Origin: Bacteroides ovatus
GTDB lineage: Bacteria > Bacteroidota > Bacteroidia > Bacteroidales > Bacteroidaceae
Direction of reading: 5' to 3'
Assembly: GCF_001314995.1 (NCBI RefSeq)
Contig: NZ_CP012938.1
Span: 124,001 to 188,000 of the forward strand
Length of the DNA: 64,000 nt
Both the position numbers and the translations under genes were made by a program. Under the pieces are notes generated by a model. It was not told where the DNA came from. It saw only the letters and a list, made by a program, of their open reading frames with translations, and searched no databases. Shown one piece after another: positions 19,215-28,282 of this stretch; the stretch's first letter is position 1; each line of letters starts with the position of its first letter.

Positions 19215-21869
19215 ATGAAAACGAAGATATTATTTATAAGAATGTTTGTCCTTTCCTGTATGCTGTTTACTTTAGGGTTTACAGTAGGAAGTTGCTCTGA
19301 CGACGACGATGCTGTACTTCAGGCAGGATATGGATATGCTCAGTTCAAACTCTATAAGAGCTGTTTGGCAGAAACGAAAGTGACGCGTGCTAGTACGAAT
19401 GAACTGAACTATTTGCGTGATGCGCAAAAAATGAAGATTGTGCTCATCAACCAGGAAGACGGTACTGAAGTTGTGCAGACTGTAGGTCTTGAGGCAATGG
19501 GAGACGATAGTGAATTTGGTCTGCGAAGTGAAAAACTTCAGTTGATGGCAGGTACTTATCAGATTGTCGGGTTCTATCTATATAAGGCAGATGGGACTAC
19601 ACAGGATTTGAAACAAATTCTTTCCGGAGAACCGGATGAAAAGACGATTATTACTGTAATCAATGGCGGATTAGCTGTACAAGATATACATGTGAAAGTA
19701 GTTAAGCGGGGTATGGTGAAATTTACTGTGACCAAGAATTTTCTACCATCCACTCGTGCTGCATTAGGAGAGGATTATCTTTTCTCTGATATCAAGTATA
19801 TTAATGTAACAGTGCAGGAGCAATTTACGAAAAAAGATACGACTTTTTCTAATGTTGCCGTAGAATATACAGAGAAACTGGATGGCAATGGAACGAAAAT
19901 TTCCGTAGCCGTCAGTGATTCAATTTTTCGACTTTCTGCGGGTAAGTATAAAGTCAAGAATTATACGACTATAAAGAAGAATAAAGGTTCTTTGGAATAT
20001 GGAGAGGTGAATGGGGCTGATTTTGAAGTTTCGGATAATGTGACTACAGAAGTTAAGATTCCGGTTAATTTCAGCAAAACTACTGGTAGTATCAAAGATT
20101 ATCTTGTTTTGAAAGAAATTTGGGAAGCCTTGGGAGGTCCGGCAATACCTGAAAAGAACCAAAAAGGATGGCGTTATTCAGGTGTTACATATCCTTTAGG
20201 AACTAACTGGAACTTTGATAAGGATATTGATTTATGGGGCGATCAACCAGGTGTCGAATTGGATGCCAAAGGACGTGTCGTGGGACTTTCTATCGGAGCA
20301 TTTGCTCCTGAAGGCGATATTCCCGAATCCTTAGGAGACTTGACGGAACTTAGAACTCTGTCATTAGGTAACCATTCCGATCAGGTAGGTGATAATATCA
20401 TTGAGGAAACAATGGGACTTGAACTGACGGAAGCGCAGAAGAATTCTGTACGGAGCGATTTCTATAATAAGTTTGTAAAGAATGATATTGCATTGTACTT
20501 TTCTGAACCTATACAAGCTGCCTTGAAATGGCAGAAAGAGGGAATACCTACAACTTTCTCACCATCTGTTGTAAACGATAAGGCGAGTCGTCCTTCTTTA
20601 AAAGATGTACCGGCTAACCGATTGACCAATGGAATACATAAAATTCCAGTTACCATTGGAAATCTAAAGAACTTGCAATACTTATATATTGCCAACGGTA
20701 AATTTGAGGGATTTGAAGAAGGGACTGATCTTGGCAAATTGGAAAACTTGACAGACCTTGAAATTTACAATTGTCCGTCTATGAAGAAACTTCCGGAAGA
20801 GCTGCAACAATTACCCAACCTTCAATCATTCAATTTAGCGAGCAATCCGAATTTGGGAGATTTTCATGAGGATTTAGGTGAGTTTGTGGCTAGCGAAAAT
20901 ATAAGCAAAACGTTACAGATCTTCTATTTAACTTTCAATAACCTGACTGTTTTACCGGATATGTCGATGGTGAAAAAACTAGGTAAACTGGATTGTGCGT
21001 ACAACAAAATTAAAACGATTGAGAAAGCATTTGGTAGAGATGTGAACTTGGTGCAATTATCAATGGACCATAATCTGATTGAAGAATTGCCACGTGATGA
21101 AAACGGTAGCTTCTGTGGATATGCCGATGTGGAGTCATTCTCTTTTGCTTATAATAAATTGAAAAAGTTCCCGAATATATTTAGCTCACAATCTGTATAT
21201 GTTATGTCTTCGGTTAATTTTTCATTCAATGAGATAGATGGATTTGAAGGTGAAGAAGACGGCACATTCAAGGGCGTGAATGCCAATACGATTGCCATAG
21301 GCGGTAATAAACTGAAGAAATTCCCGACTATACTATTCAAAACCAATTCACAAGTGTCTGCTTTAGGATTGAATGGTAACGGTATAGAAGAGATTCCGAA
21401 GGGTACATTTAGTGCTTCAAAATATTCGTATATGATGAAAACGCTTGACTTGACTTATAATAAGCTGTCAAAGTTACCGGATGATTTTAATGGTAGAAAT
21501 ATGCCTTTCCTTTATGGAGTGGATGTAAGTAACAATCGTTTTACGGAAGTTCCTACCGGACCGATGGATGCAGCTACATTAACAGTGTATGCTGTCCGTA
21601 GTCAGCGCGATGAGAATGGTAACCGTTTGTTAAGAAAATGGCCGTCTAATATATCTTTATGTCCAAGTTTGCGACAGTTCTGCATAGGTGGAAATGATTT
21701 GCGAAAGATTACTGATACGATTTCATCGTATATTATAGTCTTTGAGATAAAGGATAATCCGAATATCTCTCTTAATCTTTCCAATGTCTGCAATATGATT
21801 AAGGCGGGAGCATATCTACTTATTTATGACCCGGAGCAGGATATTCGCGGATGTGATTATGTGAAATAA
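19215..21869 (+). CDS. Leucine-rich-repeat surface lipoprotein (DUF4458-like N-terminus)
   Basis: This 884-residue lipoprotein has C27 in VGSC followed by SDDDD. Residues about 35-300 form a beta-rich region with a YAQFKLYKSC start, of the DUF4458 type. From about 330 to 860 there are irregular leucine-rich repeats, recognised by recurring LxxLxxLxxxxN patterns such as LDLTYNKLSKLPDDF and LGLNGNGIEEIPKGTF. LRR scaffolds bind proteins or peptides, in line with a proteolytic uptake system. It is in the operon, 17 bases after the preceding gene. No catalytic motif was found. Confidence 0.85.
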   Translation: MKTKILFIRMFVLSCMLFTLGFTVGSCSDDDDAVLQAGYGYAQFKLYKSCLAETKVTRASTNELNYLRDAQKMKIVLINQEDGTEVVQTVGLEAMGDDSEFGLRSEKLQLMAGTYQIVGFYLYKADGTTQDLKQILSGEPDEKTIITVINGGLAVQDIHVKVVKRGMVKFTVTKNFLPSTRAALGEDYLFSDIKYINVTVQEQFTKKDTTFSNVAVEYTEKLDGNGTKISVAVSDSIFRLSAGKYKVKNYTTIKKNKGSLEYGEVNGADFEVSDNVTTEVKIPVNFSKTTGSIKDYLVLKEIWEALGGPAIPEKNQKGWRYSGVTYPLGTNWNFDKDIDLWGDQPGVELDAKGRVVGLSIGAFAPEGDIPESLGDLTELRTLSLGNHSDQVGDNIIEETMGLELTEAQKNSVRSDFYNKFVKNDIALYFSEPIQAALKWQKEGIPTTFSPSVVNDKASRPSLKDVPANRLTNGIHKIPVTIGNLKNLQYLYIANGKFEGFEEGTDLGKLENLTDLEIYNCPSMKKLPEELQQLPNLQSFNLASNPNLGDFHEDLGEFVASENISKTLQIFYLTFNNLTVLPDMSMVKKLGKLDCAYNKIKTIEKAFGRDVNLVQLSMDHNLIEELPRDENGSFCGYADVESFSFAYNKLKKFPNIFSSQSVYVMSSVNFSFNEIDGFEGEEDGTFKGVNANTIAIGGNKLKKFPTILFKTNSQVSALGLNGNGIEEIPKGTFSASKYSYMMKTLDLTYNKLSKLPDDFNGRNMPFLYGVDVSNNRFTEVPTGPMDAATLTVYAVRSQRDENGNRLLRKWPSNISLCPSLRQFCIGGNDLRKITDTISSYIIVFEIKDNPNISLNLSNVCNMIKAGAYLLIYDPEQDIRGCDYVK

Positions 21870-21899
21870 GAAACGGATAAATAATAAAAAAGAATCTAT

Positions 21900-23609
21900 A
21901 TGAAACCATTGTTTAAAATATATTTATACCTCTTTGCAGGTTTGCTCTTTATTGCAGCTTGTAATGATTCGGATGAAGAGGGGATTACTGGTTTCACCAT
22001 TGATACCCAAGAAGTCACATTAGGTGCTATAGGAGGAATGGAGCCGGTTAAAGTGGCTTCAGGCACCAAATGGGTAGCAAAGGTAAACCAACCTTGGGTG
22101 AAGGTGATGCCTGCTAACGGTGTAGGAAGTACTAATTGCGAAATTGTAGTAGATTCTACACTTTCTAATGATGTGCGGCACGCTGTCGTGACATTTGTGC
22201 CGGAAGGACAACCGAAACAGGAATTGAAGATACATCAGACCGGATATGGAAAAATGATCGGACTGGATAAATATGAAGTCGAAGTTGCCAACATGGCCAA
22301 CGATGATAAAAGGTATTTTGATATATCCGTGACTACGAATGTAAAGTTCAAAGTGGAGTATTCACAGGCGATAGGATCTTGGGTTACTACTAATAATAGA
22401 ACACCTGATGTTTTTTTGGATTATGGAGCTCGTCCCCGTACTCTTAAAATGCGATTCAAATGGGACATGAATACTGACCCGCAAGAGAGAATAGCTTCTA
22501 TAAAATTCCTTCCGGTAAACGCGGAAGATGAATTGGAAAAAGAAGTGACATTGACTGTAAAGCAGGAAGCTGCACCTGAAATAACAGATGATAGACGAGG
22601 TGATTCTATTGCTATTGTCATTGCAAGTACAAAGATGCGCTCAATGATGAATTGGGATGCCAGCGAACGTCTTGACTACTGGTTAGGGGTGACAGTTTGG
22701 GAAAGAACAGATAAAGACGTAACACCCGAAAAAATTGGACGTGTACGTTCTGTTGAATTCAGATTGCTGAATACAAAAGAAGTGTTGCCTGTTGAAATCG
22801 GTAAAATTAAGTATCTGGAGACATTGGTTATCTATGGCAATACGAACACTAGTTTACTTCCTTCTCCTTATCGTATAGGAAATGCATTGGCTGAATTAAA
22901 GTATCTGAAAAATCTGACAATAAGTGCATTGGGCATTACAACTATTGATAAAAATGAATTAAAAGAACCTTGCAAGGTTTTAAGGACTTTGGATGTAAGC
23001 GGCAATAATTTTACGAGTATTCCGTATGATTTGACTCCTACTAATTATCCGGAACTACTTAACTTAAGTTTAACGGGGAATCGTCGATATAGTTCAATTA
23101 CTGATTTGAGTACTGAAACGCGCGACAATCCAGGGTTACGTATAGATGCTTCTTCTTCTTCATTTAAGAATTTATTGAAGTGGGAAAAGCTGAAATCTTT
23201 GTCATTATCATATAATTTGATTTATGGTCAACTACCAACATTTATTAATAGCTATAATGGTAGTCTTGAATATGGTGTATCTGCTTACACAGATGAGGAT
23301 ATCCTGAAAAACGATACATTAATGAGTGCTAGCGATGAGGTTAAAGCAAAACTAAAAACAATTCCGAAAATTTTGCCTAATGCCGAATTGTTCTCTATTA
23401 ACTTGAATTTCTTGACTGGTGATGATTTGCCGGATTGGTTACTCTATCACCCACGTTTTGCACGTTTTGATCCATTCACCTTGATTTATACGCAAGATTC
23501 AGGTAAAGATATGAAGGGCAATATTCCTGGCTTTAAGAATGAACCGTCAAACTTGGAATGGTTCTATGAACGTTATCCGAAAGCCAGACCTACATTAACC
23601 GATAATTGA
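21900..23609 (+). CDS. BACON and leucine-rich-repeat surface lipoprotein
   Basis: This 569-residue lipoprotein (IAAC, C21, then NDSDEE) has a BACON domain at about residues 30-118 (GTKWVAKVNQPWVKVMPANG then LKIHQTGYG). A second beta domain is at about 119-225, and degenerate leucine-rich repeats run from about 270 to 520 (LRTLDVSGNNFTSIP, LKSLSLSYNLIYGQLP). Like its upstream neighbour it is probably an adhesive or ligand-binding surface protein. It lies 30 bases after that gene and 11 bases before the protease start. Confidence 0.85.
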   Translation: MKPLFKIYLYLFAGLLFIAACNDSDEEGITGFTIDTQEVTLGAIGGMEPVKVASGTKWVAKVNQPWVKVMPANGVGSTNCEIVVDSTLSNDVRHAVVTFVPEGQPKQELKIHQTGYGKMIGLDKYEVEVANMANDDKRYFDISVTTNVKFKVEYSQAIGSWVTTNNRTPDVFLDYGARPRTLKMRFKWDMNTDPQERIASIKFLPVNAEDELEKEVTLTVKQEAAPEITDDRRGDSIAIVIASTKMRSMMNWDASERLDYWLGVTVWERTDKDVTPEKIGRVRSVEFRLLNTKEVLPVEIGKIKYLETLVIYGNTNTSLLPSPYRIGNALAELKYLKNLTISALGITTIDKNELKEPCKVLRTLDVSGNNFTSIPYDLTPTNYPELLNLSLTGNRRYSSITDLSTETRDNPGLRIDASSSSFKNLLKWEKLKSLSLSYNLIYGQLPTFINSYNGSLEYGVSAYTDEDILKNDTLMSASDEVKAKLKTIPKILPNAELFSINLNFLTGDDLPDWLLYHPRFARFDPFTLIYTQDSGKDMKGNIPGFKNEPSNLEWFYERYPKARPTLTDN

Positions 23610-23620
23610 TTTTTTTAATT

Positions 23621-25690
23621 ATGAAAAGAATATATTTAGTTCTAATAGCTACTATAGCAATCACTTTTGTATCCTGTTCCGATCAGGAGATAGATACAGT
23701 GAAACCTGATGCCGGACAAGTAGCTCCTATCATTGATTTACCTGAAGGAGCTACTCAAGGTAGAATATTGGTGAAATTTAAACCGGAAGCGGCATCCTTT
23801 TTGGATGCTGCTACCACCCGCTCTGTCGGGGCTGCTTTGACTCGTTCAGGAATTTCGGATATGGATGCCGTTCTGCAGCGAATCGGCACTTCTAAACTGG
23901 AACGTATTTTTCCGGTGGACAATCGTACGGAAGAGCGTACTCGCAAGGCGGGATTGAATCTTTGGTATATTATCCATTTTGATAAAGATACGGATTTGGA
24001 GCAGGTAGCCAAAGACTTGTCACAAGTAGCAGACGTGGCAAAAGTCCAGTTCACCCGCGCTATTCAGCGTTCTTATGATCCGAATGTGCGGGCAACTGTA
24101 CTCACCAAGCAGGCAATGACCCGTGTGGTGCATACAACTCGTGCTGTGAATACCGATGCGAACGATCCTTTTTTTAATCTACAATGGGGATGTAAGAATG
24201 ATGGTTCTATTCTTCAGAATGGAGAAAAAAATGATAAAGGAGATAATGTAGTACCTGCTGTAATGGGTGTTGATGTAAATTGTGGGGAAGCCTGGAAGCT
24301 TTGTACGGGTAATCCTTCCATTGTTGTTGCTGTGCTTGATGAAGGTGTGATGTACGACCATCCTGACTTGGAAGGAAATATATGGGTGAATGAGGATGAA
24401 ACATTTGCTTCAAAGGAAGATGCTGATGGAAATGGTTATGCCGGTGACCGCTATGGCTACAACTTCACAGATGATAAAGGCTATATCTCTTATGACGACC
24501 CGAATGATACCGGACATGGGACTCATGTGGCCGGGATTATCAGTGCAGTGAGGAATAATGGTGAAGGTATTAGTGGCATTGCAGGAGGGGATAAAGCCAA
24601 TAATAGAGGTGGTGTAAAAATCATGAGTTGTCAGGTCTTTTCCGGTTCTAAAGGATGTGACTTGTATCAGGAAGCGAAAGCTGTGAAATATGCAGCAGAT
24701 AACGGTGCCGTTATTTTGCAGTGTAGTTGGGGATATAATTCGGGGCTTTCCAATCCTATTAGTGGGTATACCCCGGGGTTTACTTCTGATAAAGATTGGG
24801 TCGATGCTGCTCCGTTGGAAAAAGAAGCCTTCGATTATTTTCTTCATAATGCCGGTTCGCCAAACGATGTCATAGACGGAGGTATCATTGTATTTGCCGC
24901 AGGTAATGAATATGCAGCTATGGCCGGATATCCGGGAGCTTATCCTGATTATATATCTGTAGCCGCTTTGGCTGCCGACGGGACTCCTTCCTGTTACTCC
25001 AACTATGCGATGGGCGTTTCTATTGCAGCTCCGGGTGGTGACAGTGATTATCATCAGAGCTCGAAAGGAAAAATATATTCCACATTACCTCCTTCTGCCA
25101 ATGAAGATGGTGGGGAAAATTCTCATTACGGATATATGGAAGGAACATCGCAGGCTTGTCCACATATTTCGGGAGTAGCGGCATTGGGACTTTCTTATGC
25201 AGCTGAATTACATCGTCATTTCCGTGCAGATGAATTCCGTAAAATGATATTGGAGTCTGTCAATCCGGTGGAACCCTATTTTAAAGAAACGAAAGTTTAT
25301 TGGTACACAAATGCTTCGTTCGGACAAATAGCTGCCGGACAAATGGAGCCTGCCGCTTATGCGGGCAATATGGGAACAGGGTTGATTGATGCCTATAAGC
25401 TGTTGAAAGCAGTTGAAGGAGGTGGTGTGGAGATGACTGTACCTAATATGTATGTGGCCGTCGAAGCTACAAGTAAAATCAATTATTCCCGTTATTTCAA
25501 AAATGGAGAGAATATGACCTTTACCTGTACAGTTGATGATAACTCAATTGCTACCCTTACGACAGAGAACAACATTACTTTCACTTTGAAAGGCTTGAAA
25601 GTTGGTTCTACAAAAGCTACAGTCAAGGCGAGTGACGGCACCAAGCAAGATTTTTTCATCACTGTTCGTAAGAACGATAGTTGGATGTAA
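23621..25690 (+). CDS. Surface-anchored subtilisin-like (S8) serine protease lipoprotein
   Basis: The frame is open from a TTG at 23606, but the ATG at 23621 gives a proper lipoprotein signal peptide MKRIYLVLIATIAITFVSC (C19, then SDQEID), so I start there (689 residues). A propeptide-like region (about 45-150) precedes the S8 catalytic domain. The triad is D240 in AVLDEGVMYDHPDL, H299 in GHGTHVAGI and S510 in GTSQACPHISG, all intact. A C-terminal Ig-like domain (about 610-689) follows. The protease would cut proteins at the cell surface and feed peptides to the SusCD pair encoded upstream. DEG in place of the common DTG at the Asp motif is a tolerated variation. Confidence 0.9.
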   Translation: MKRIYLVLIATIAITFVSCSDQEIDTVKPDAGQVAPIIDLPEGATQGRILVKFKPEAASFLDAATTRSVGAALTRSGISDMDAVLQRIGTSKLERIFPVDNRTEERTRKAGLNLWYIIHFDKDTDLEQVAKDLSQVADVAKVQFTRAIQRSYDPNVRATVLTKQAMTRVVHTTRAVNTDANDPFFNLQWGCKNDGSILQNGEKNDKGDNVVPAVMGVDVNCGEAWKLCTGNPSIVVAVLDEGVMYDHPDLEGNIWVNEDETFASKEDADGNGYAGDRYGYNFTDDKGYISYDDPNDTGHGTHVAGIISAVRNNGEGISGIAGGDKANNRGGVKIMSCQVFSGSKGCDLYQEAKAVKYAADNGAVILQCSWGYNSGLSNPISGYTPGFTSDKDWVDAAPLEKEAFDYFLHNAGSPNDVIDGGIIVFAAGNEYAAMAGYPGAYPDYISVAALAADGTPSCYSNYAMGVSIAAPGGDSDYHQSSKGKIYSTLPPSANEDGGENSHYGYMEGTSQACPHISGVAALGLSYAAELHRHFRADEFRKMILESVNPVEPYFKETKVYWYTNASFGQIAAGQMEPAAYAGNMGTGLIDAYKLLKAVEGGGVEMTVPNMYVAVEATSKINYSRYFKNGENMTFTCTVDDNSIATLTTENNITFTLKGLKVGSTKATVKASDGTKQDFFITVRKNDSWM

Positions 25691-25698
25691 ACTCTATT

Positions 25699-26457
25699 AT
25701 GAAACGATATCTTGCCGAAACCATCGAACTTGGGCTGTTCCTTCTTATTTACCTGTTTCCTGTGCATAGCTTTGCGCAGGAAACAGTCGAACAAGTCTTG
25801 CAGTTTGAACATACAGTAATGAATATAGGAACTTTATCAGAAGACGATGATCCGGCAATGTATCATTTTAAATATCATAATGTAAGCAAGAAGCCTATAT
25901 ACCTTTCCAAGTTAACTACTTCCTGTGGTTGTACGGTAGCCAAATATGATAAAAAGGTAGTGCAACCGGGAGAGCAGGGAGAAATCATATTGGTCTTTCA
26001 TCCAATGGATCAGGCTGGTGATTTGTATAGGGAAGCGTTTGTTTATACCGATCTTTCGAAGGAGCATCCTACAGCTAAGTTGGCACTCGTCGGTAAGGTA
26101 TTGCCTACCGCTGACCGATGGAGGGACTATCCTGTATATATAGGGAACACATTACGGCTGAAAAGAAAGGATTGGCAAGTCAGGATACTTTCCCGAGAAG
26201 GGAGGCAAGTGGAAAGATTTGTATGCGTTAATACAGGGAAACAGCCTTTGAGGTTATCAGCCTTGTTGTTACCGGAATACATTCACTTCCATACAGAACC
26301 GGAAATTATTTCTCCGGGAATAGAAGCTGATATGGTTCTTTCTATTGATAAGGGCTTACTACCTCAAAAGAATGAAATTACATTTCATTTTATGTTGGAT
26401 GGTATTCCTGTCCGGCCTTGCGAAAGGAGAATACAGGTGAAACTATTGTTACAATAA
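25699..26457 (+). CDS. DUF1573 domain periplasmic protein
   Basis: This 252-residue protein begins at ATG 25699; an open TTG at 25681 would overlap the protease gene and is less likely. The signal peptide ends HSFAQ. The DUF1573 domain (about 27-125) is shown by FEHTVMNIGTLSEDD, YLSKLTTSCGCTVAKYDK and VVQPGEQGEIILVFHP. It has an ASH/MSP-like immunoglobulin fold. Function is unknown, but the domain is often encoded in Bacteroidota nutrient-acquisition loci. A second, degenerate beta domain covers about 150-252. It is eighth in the SusC operon. Confidence 0.85.
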   Translation: MKRYLAETIELGLFLLIYLFPVHSFAQETVEQVLQFEHTVMNIGTLSEDDDPAMYHFKYHNVSKKPIYLSKLTTSCGCTVAKYDKKVVQPGEQGEIILVFHPMDQAGDLYREAFVYTDLSKEHPTAKLALVGKVLPTADRWRDYPVYIGNTLRLKRKDWQVRILSREGRQVERFVCVNTGKQPLRLSALLLPEYIHFHTEPEIISPGIEADMVLSIDKGLLPQKNEITFHFMLDGIPVRPCERRIQVKLLLQ

Positions 26458-26472
26458 TAATTATTATAAAAT

Positions 26473-26973
26473 ATGTATATGAAAAATATATTCAAAATGA
26501 TGTTACTGCTCACTATGGCATTATTTATGTCATGTGGAGACGACGATGAAGTGAAGCTTCCTGATACGAAGGATGTAAATTATGCGAATATTGCAGGGAC
26601 TTGGCGATTGAGTGAATGGAATGGAGAAAAGATAGACGGTGATACACGATACTATTATATCAAGTTTGACCGGAAAGAGAAAGACGGAAAACGTTCTTAT
26701 ACCATTTATACAAACCTCAACAGTGCTACGTCCCAGCAAATTCCCGGCTCCTTTACTCTGAATAAAGAGGAGGATTACGGAGATGTTATTAGCGGTACTT
26801 ATTATTACCAGCTTGATACGGACGATGAATGGGAATATTCATATATCGTTTCGGGGTTAACTGATATTTCAATGGTATGGACTGCTAAAGAGGATATGGG
26901 GGAAATAAAAGTTTATACTCGATGTGAGGATATACCATCAGATATCTTAACCGGAACACGAACTTCATTCTAA
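26473..26973 (+). CDS. Small lipoprotein with lipocalin-like beta-barrel
   Basis: This lipoprotein of 166 residues from ATG 26473 (or 164 from 26479) has its lipid cysteine in ALFMSC followed by GDDDEV. The mature part carries the GTWRLSEWNGEKIDGD motif typical of short lipocalin-like proteins of Bacteroidota, then beta strands with a WTAKEDMGEIKVYTRCED end. It is the last gene of the operon and is followed by a strong terminator at 27002-27046. Function is not known. Confidence 0.75.
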   Translation: MYMKNIFKMMLLLTMALFMSCGDDDEVKLPDTKDVNYANIAGTWRLSEWNGEKIDGDTRYYYIKFDRKEKDGKRSYTIYTNLNSATSQQIPGSFTLNKEEDYGDVISGTYYYQLDTDDEWEYSYIVSGLTDISMVWTAKEDMGEIKVYTRCEDIPSDILTGTRTSF

Positions 26974-27001
26974 TCTTGATACTTTTAGTATCTTTTATAA
27001 T

Positions 27002-27046
27002 AAAACCGTTTAAGTCAGTTTCTTGCACTTAAACGGTTTTGTTTTT
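27002..27046 (+). terminator. Intrinsic terminator of the SusC operon
   Basis: A 14-bp perfect stem, 27002-27015 (AAAACCGTTTAAGT) with 27027-27040, is separated by an 11-base loop and followed by GTTTTTG. It ends the nine-gene operon. Confidence 0.85.
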
Positions 27047-27094
27047 GTATTAATCTTCAGTAGTACAGATTATATATAAAAAAACGAAGATTTA

Positions 27095-27126
27095 TTTGGA
27101 AATAATATTGAAACTCTTTATCTTTG
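27095..27126 (+). promoter_or_regulatory. Promoter of the PerR-like regulator gene
   Basis: TTTG (27095-27098) and TATCTTTG (27119-27126) are separated by exactly 20 bases, a perfect Bacteroides promoter. A partial PerR-box-like inverted repeat, TTATAATTGTAATGA, lies at 27135-27149 directly over the expected transcription start, suggesting autoregulation. Confidence 0.75.
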
Positions 27127-27176
27127 CATTGAATTTATAATTGTAATGAATACAACTTTGAAAGAAAGGGAAGATA

Positions 27177-27605
27177 ATGAAGCCATACGATCGATTATTA
27201 GAACATAATATCAAGCCGTCCATGCAGCGTATCGCTATCATGGAATATCTGATGGATAATCCGATTCATCCATCAGCTGATGATATATATACTGCACTAT
27301 CTCCCTCGATGCCGACACTTTCAAAAACTACGGTTTATAATACATTGAAATTGTTTTCGGAGCAAGGAGCAGCCTTGATGCTTACAATTGATGAGAAGAA
27401 TACGAACTTTGACGCAGATACTTCCGTACATTCTCATTTTTTGTGCAAGCGTTGTGGACACATTTATGATCTGAAATGCCCGGAAGCCATAAAGAAAGTG
27501 GAGAATATAGACATGGATGGTCACCAGGTATCAGAAGTTCATTATTATTATAAAGGTATTTGCAAGAATTGCTTAAGTAAAGATAAAGAAACACGTATTG
27601 ACTAA
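27177..27605 (+). CDS. Fur-family (PerR-like) transcriptional regulator
   Basis: This 142-residue protein has an N-terminal winged-helix domain (about 1-80; QRIAIMEYLMDNPIHPSADD, LSKTTVYNTLKLF recognition helix) and a C-terminal dimerisation domain. The structural zinc site is made of two CxxC pairs (CKRCG near 94 and CKNC near 130). Regulatory-site histidines and aspartate are in VHSHFLCKRCG and FDADTSVH. Its position 22 bases upstream of a rubrerythrin gene, and the operator-like repeat at its promoter, favour PerR (peroxide sensing) over Fur or Zur, but metal specificity is inferred. Confidence 0.85.
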   Translation: MKPYDRLLEHNIKPSMQRIAIMEYLMDNPIHPSADDIYTALSPSMPTLSKTTVYNTLKLFSEQGAALMLTIDEKNTNFDADTSVHSHFLCKRCGHIYDLKCPEAIKKVENIDMDGHQVSEVHYYYKGICKNCLSKDKETRID

Positions 27606-27627
27606 TTAATTTAAAATTGAGAAGAAA

Positions 27628-28188
27628 ATGAAAAAATTTAGATGTACTGTATGCGGTTACGTTCATGAAGGTGACGCAGCTCCTGAAAAATGCCCATTGT
27701 GTAAAGCTCCTGCCAGCAAATTCGTAGAAGTTGTTGAGGTAGAAGGTGGCGCATTGTCTTTTGCTGACGAACACGTTATTGGTGTGGCAAAAGGTTGTGA
27801 CGAAGAAATGATTAAGGACCTGAACAATCACTTCATGGGAGAATGTACTGAAGTTGGTATGTATTTGGCTATGAGCCGTCAGGCAGACCGTGAAGGTTAT
27901 CCTGAAGTAGCTGAAGCTTTCAAACGTTACGCTTGGGAAGAAGCTGAACATGCTGCTAAGTTTGCGGAATTGTTGGGCGACTGCGTATGGGATACTAAAA
28001 CGAACCTGCAGAAACGTAAAGATGCTGAACAAGGTGCATGCGAAGACAAAAAACGTATCGCAACTCGTGCTAAAGCTCTGAATCTGGATGCTATCCATGA
28101 CACTGTACACGAAATGTGCAAAGACGAAGCTCGTCACGGTAAAGGTTTTGAAGGATTGTACAACCGTTATTTCGGTGATAAGAAATAA
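27628..28188 (+). CDS. Reverse rubrerythrin (rubredoxin domain first)
   Basis: This 186-residue protein has an N-terminal rubredoxin domain (about 1-36) with [10 protein letters not shown] and CPLCKAP binding one iron. A ferritin-like four-helix di-iron domain follows, with ExxH-type ligands in [26 protein letters not shown] and [13 protein letters not shown]. This order is the reverse of classical rubrerythrin. It reduces hydrogen peroxide, protecting anaerobes during oxygen exposure. It is co-transcribed with the PerR-like gene 22 bases upstream and followed by a terminator at 28208-28246. Confidence 0.9.
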   Translation: MKKFRCTVCGYVHEGDAAPEKCPLCKAPASKFVEVVEVEGGALSFADEHVIGVAKGCDEEMIKDLNNHFMGECTEVGMYLAMSRQADREGYPEVAEAFKRYAWEEAEHAAKFAELLGDCVWDTKTNLQKRKDAEQGACEDKKRIATRAKALNLDAIHDTVHEMCKDEARHGKGFEGLYNRYFGDKK

Positions 28189-28207
28189 TTAAGCCTAATA
28201 AACTCTT

Positions 28208-28246
28208 AAAAGGTCTGTATTCTGCAACGAATACAGACCTTTTTTA
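28208..28246 (+). terminator. Intrinsic terminator after rubrerythrin
   Basis: A 15-bp perfect stem, 28208-28222 with 28229-28243, has a six-base loop (TGCAAC) and runs into T28240-28245. Confidence 0.88.
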
Positions 28247-28282
28247 TTTATATTTGTCTATCAATTTTTAAATACCACAGTT

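Noticed and set aside
24410..25054. 214-codon minus-strand ORF inside the subtilase gene
   Set aside because: Shadow of the protease catalytic domain, with Ile/Thr/Arg-rich low-complexity content.
27382..28137. 251-codon minus-strand ORF opposite the Fur-like and rubrerythrin genes
   Set aside because: It is antisense to two strongly recognised proteins; its Phe/Ser/Cys-rich composition is the reverse complement of their codon bias.
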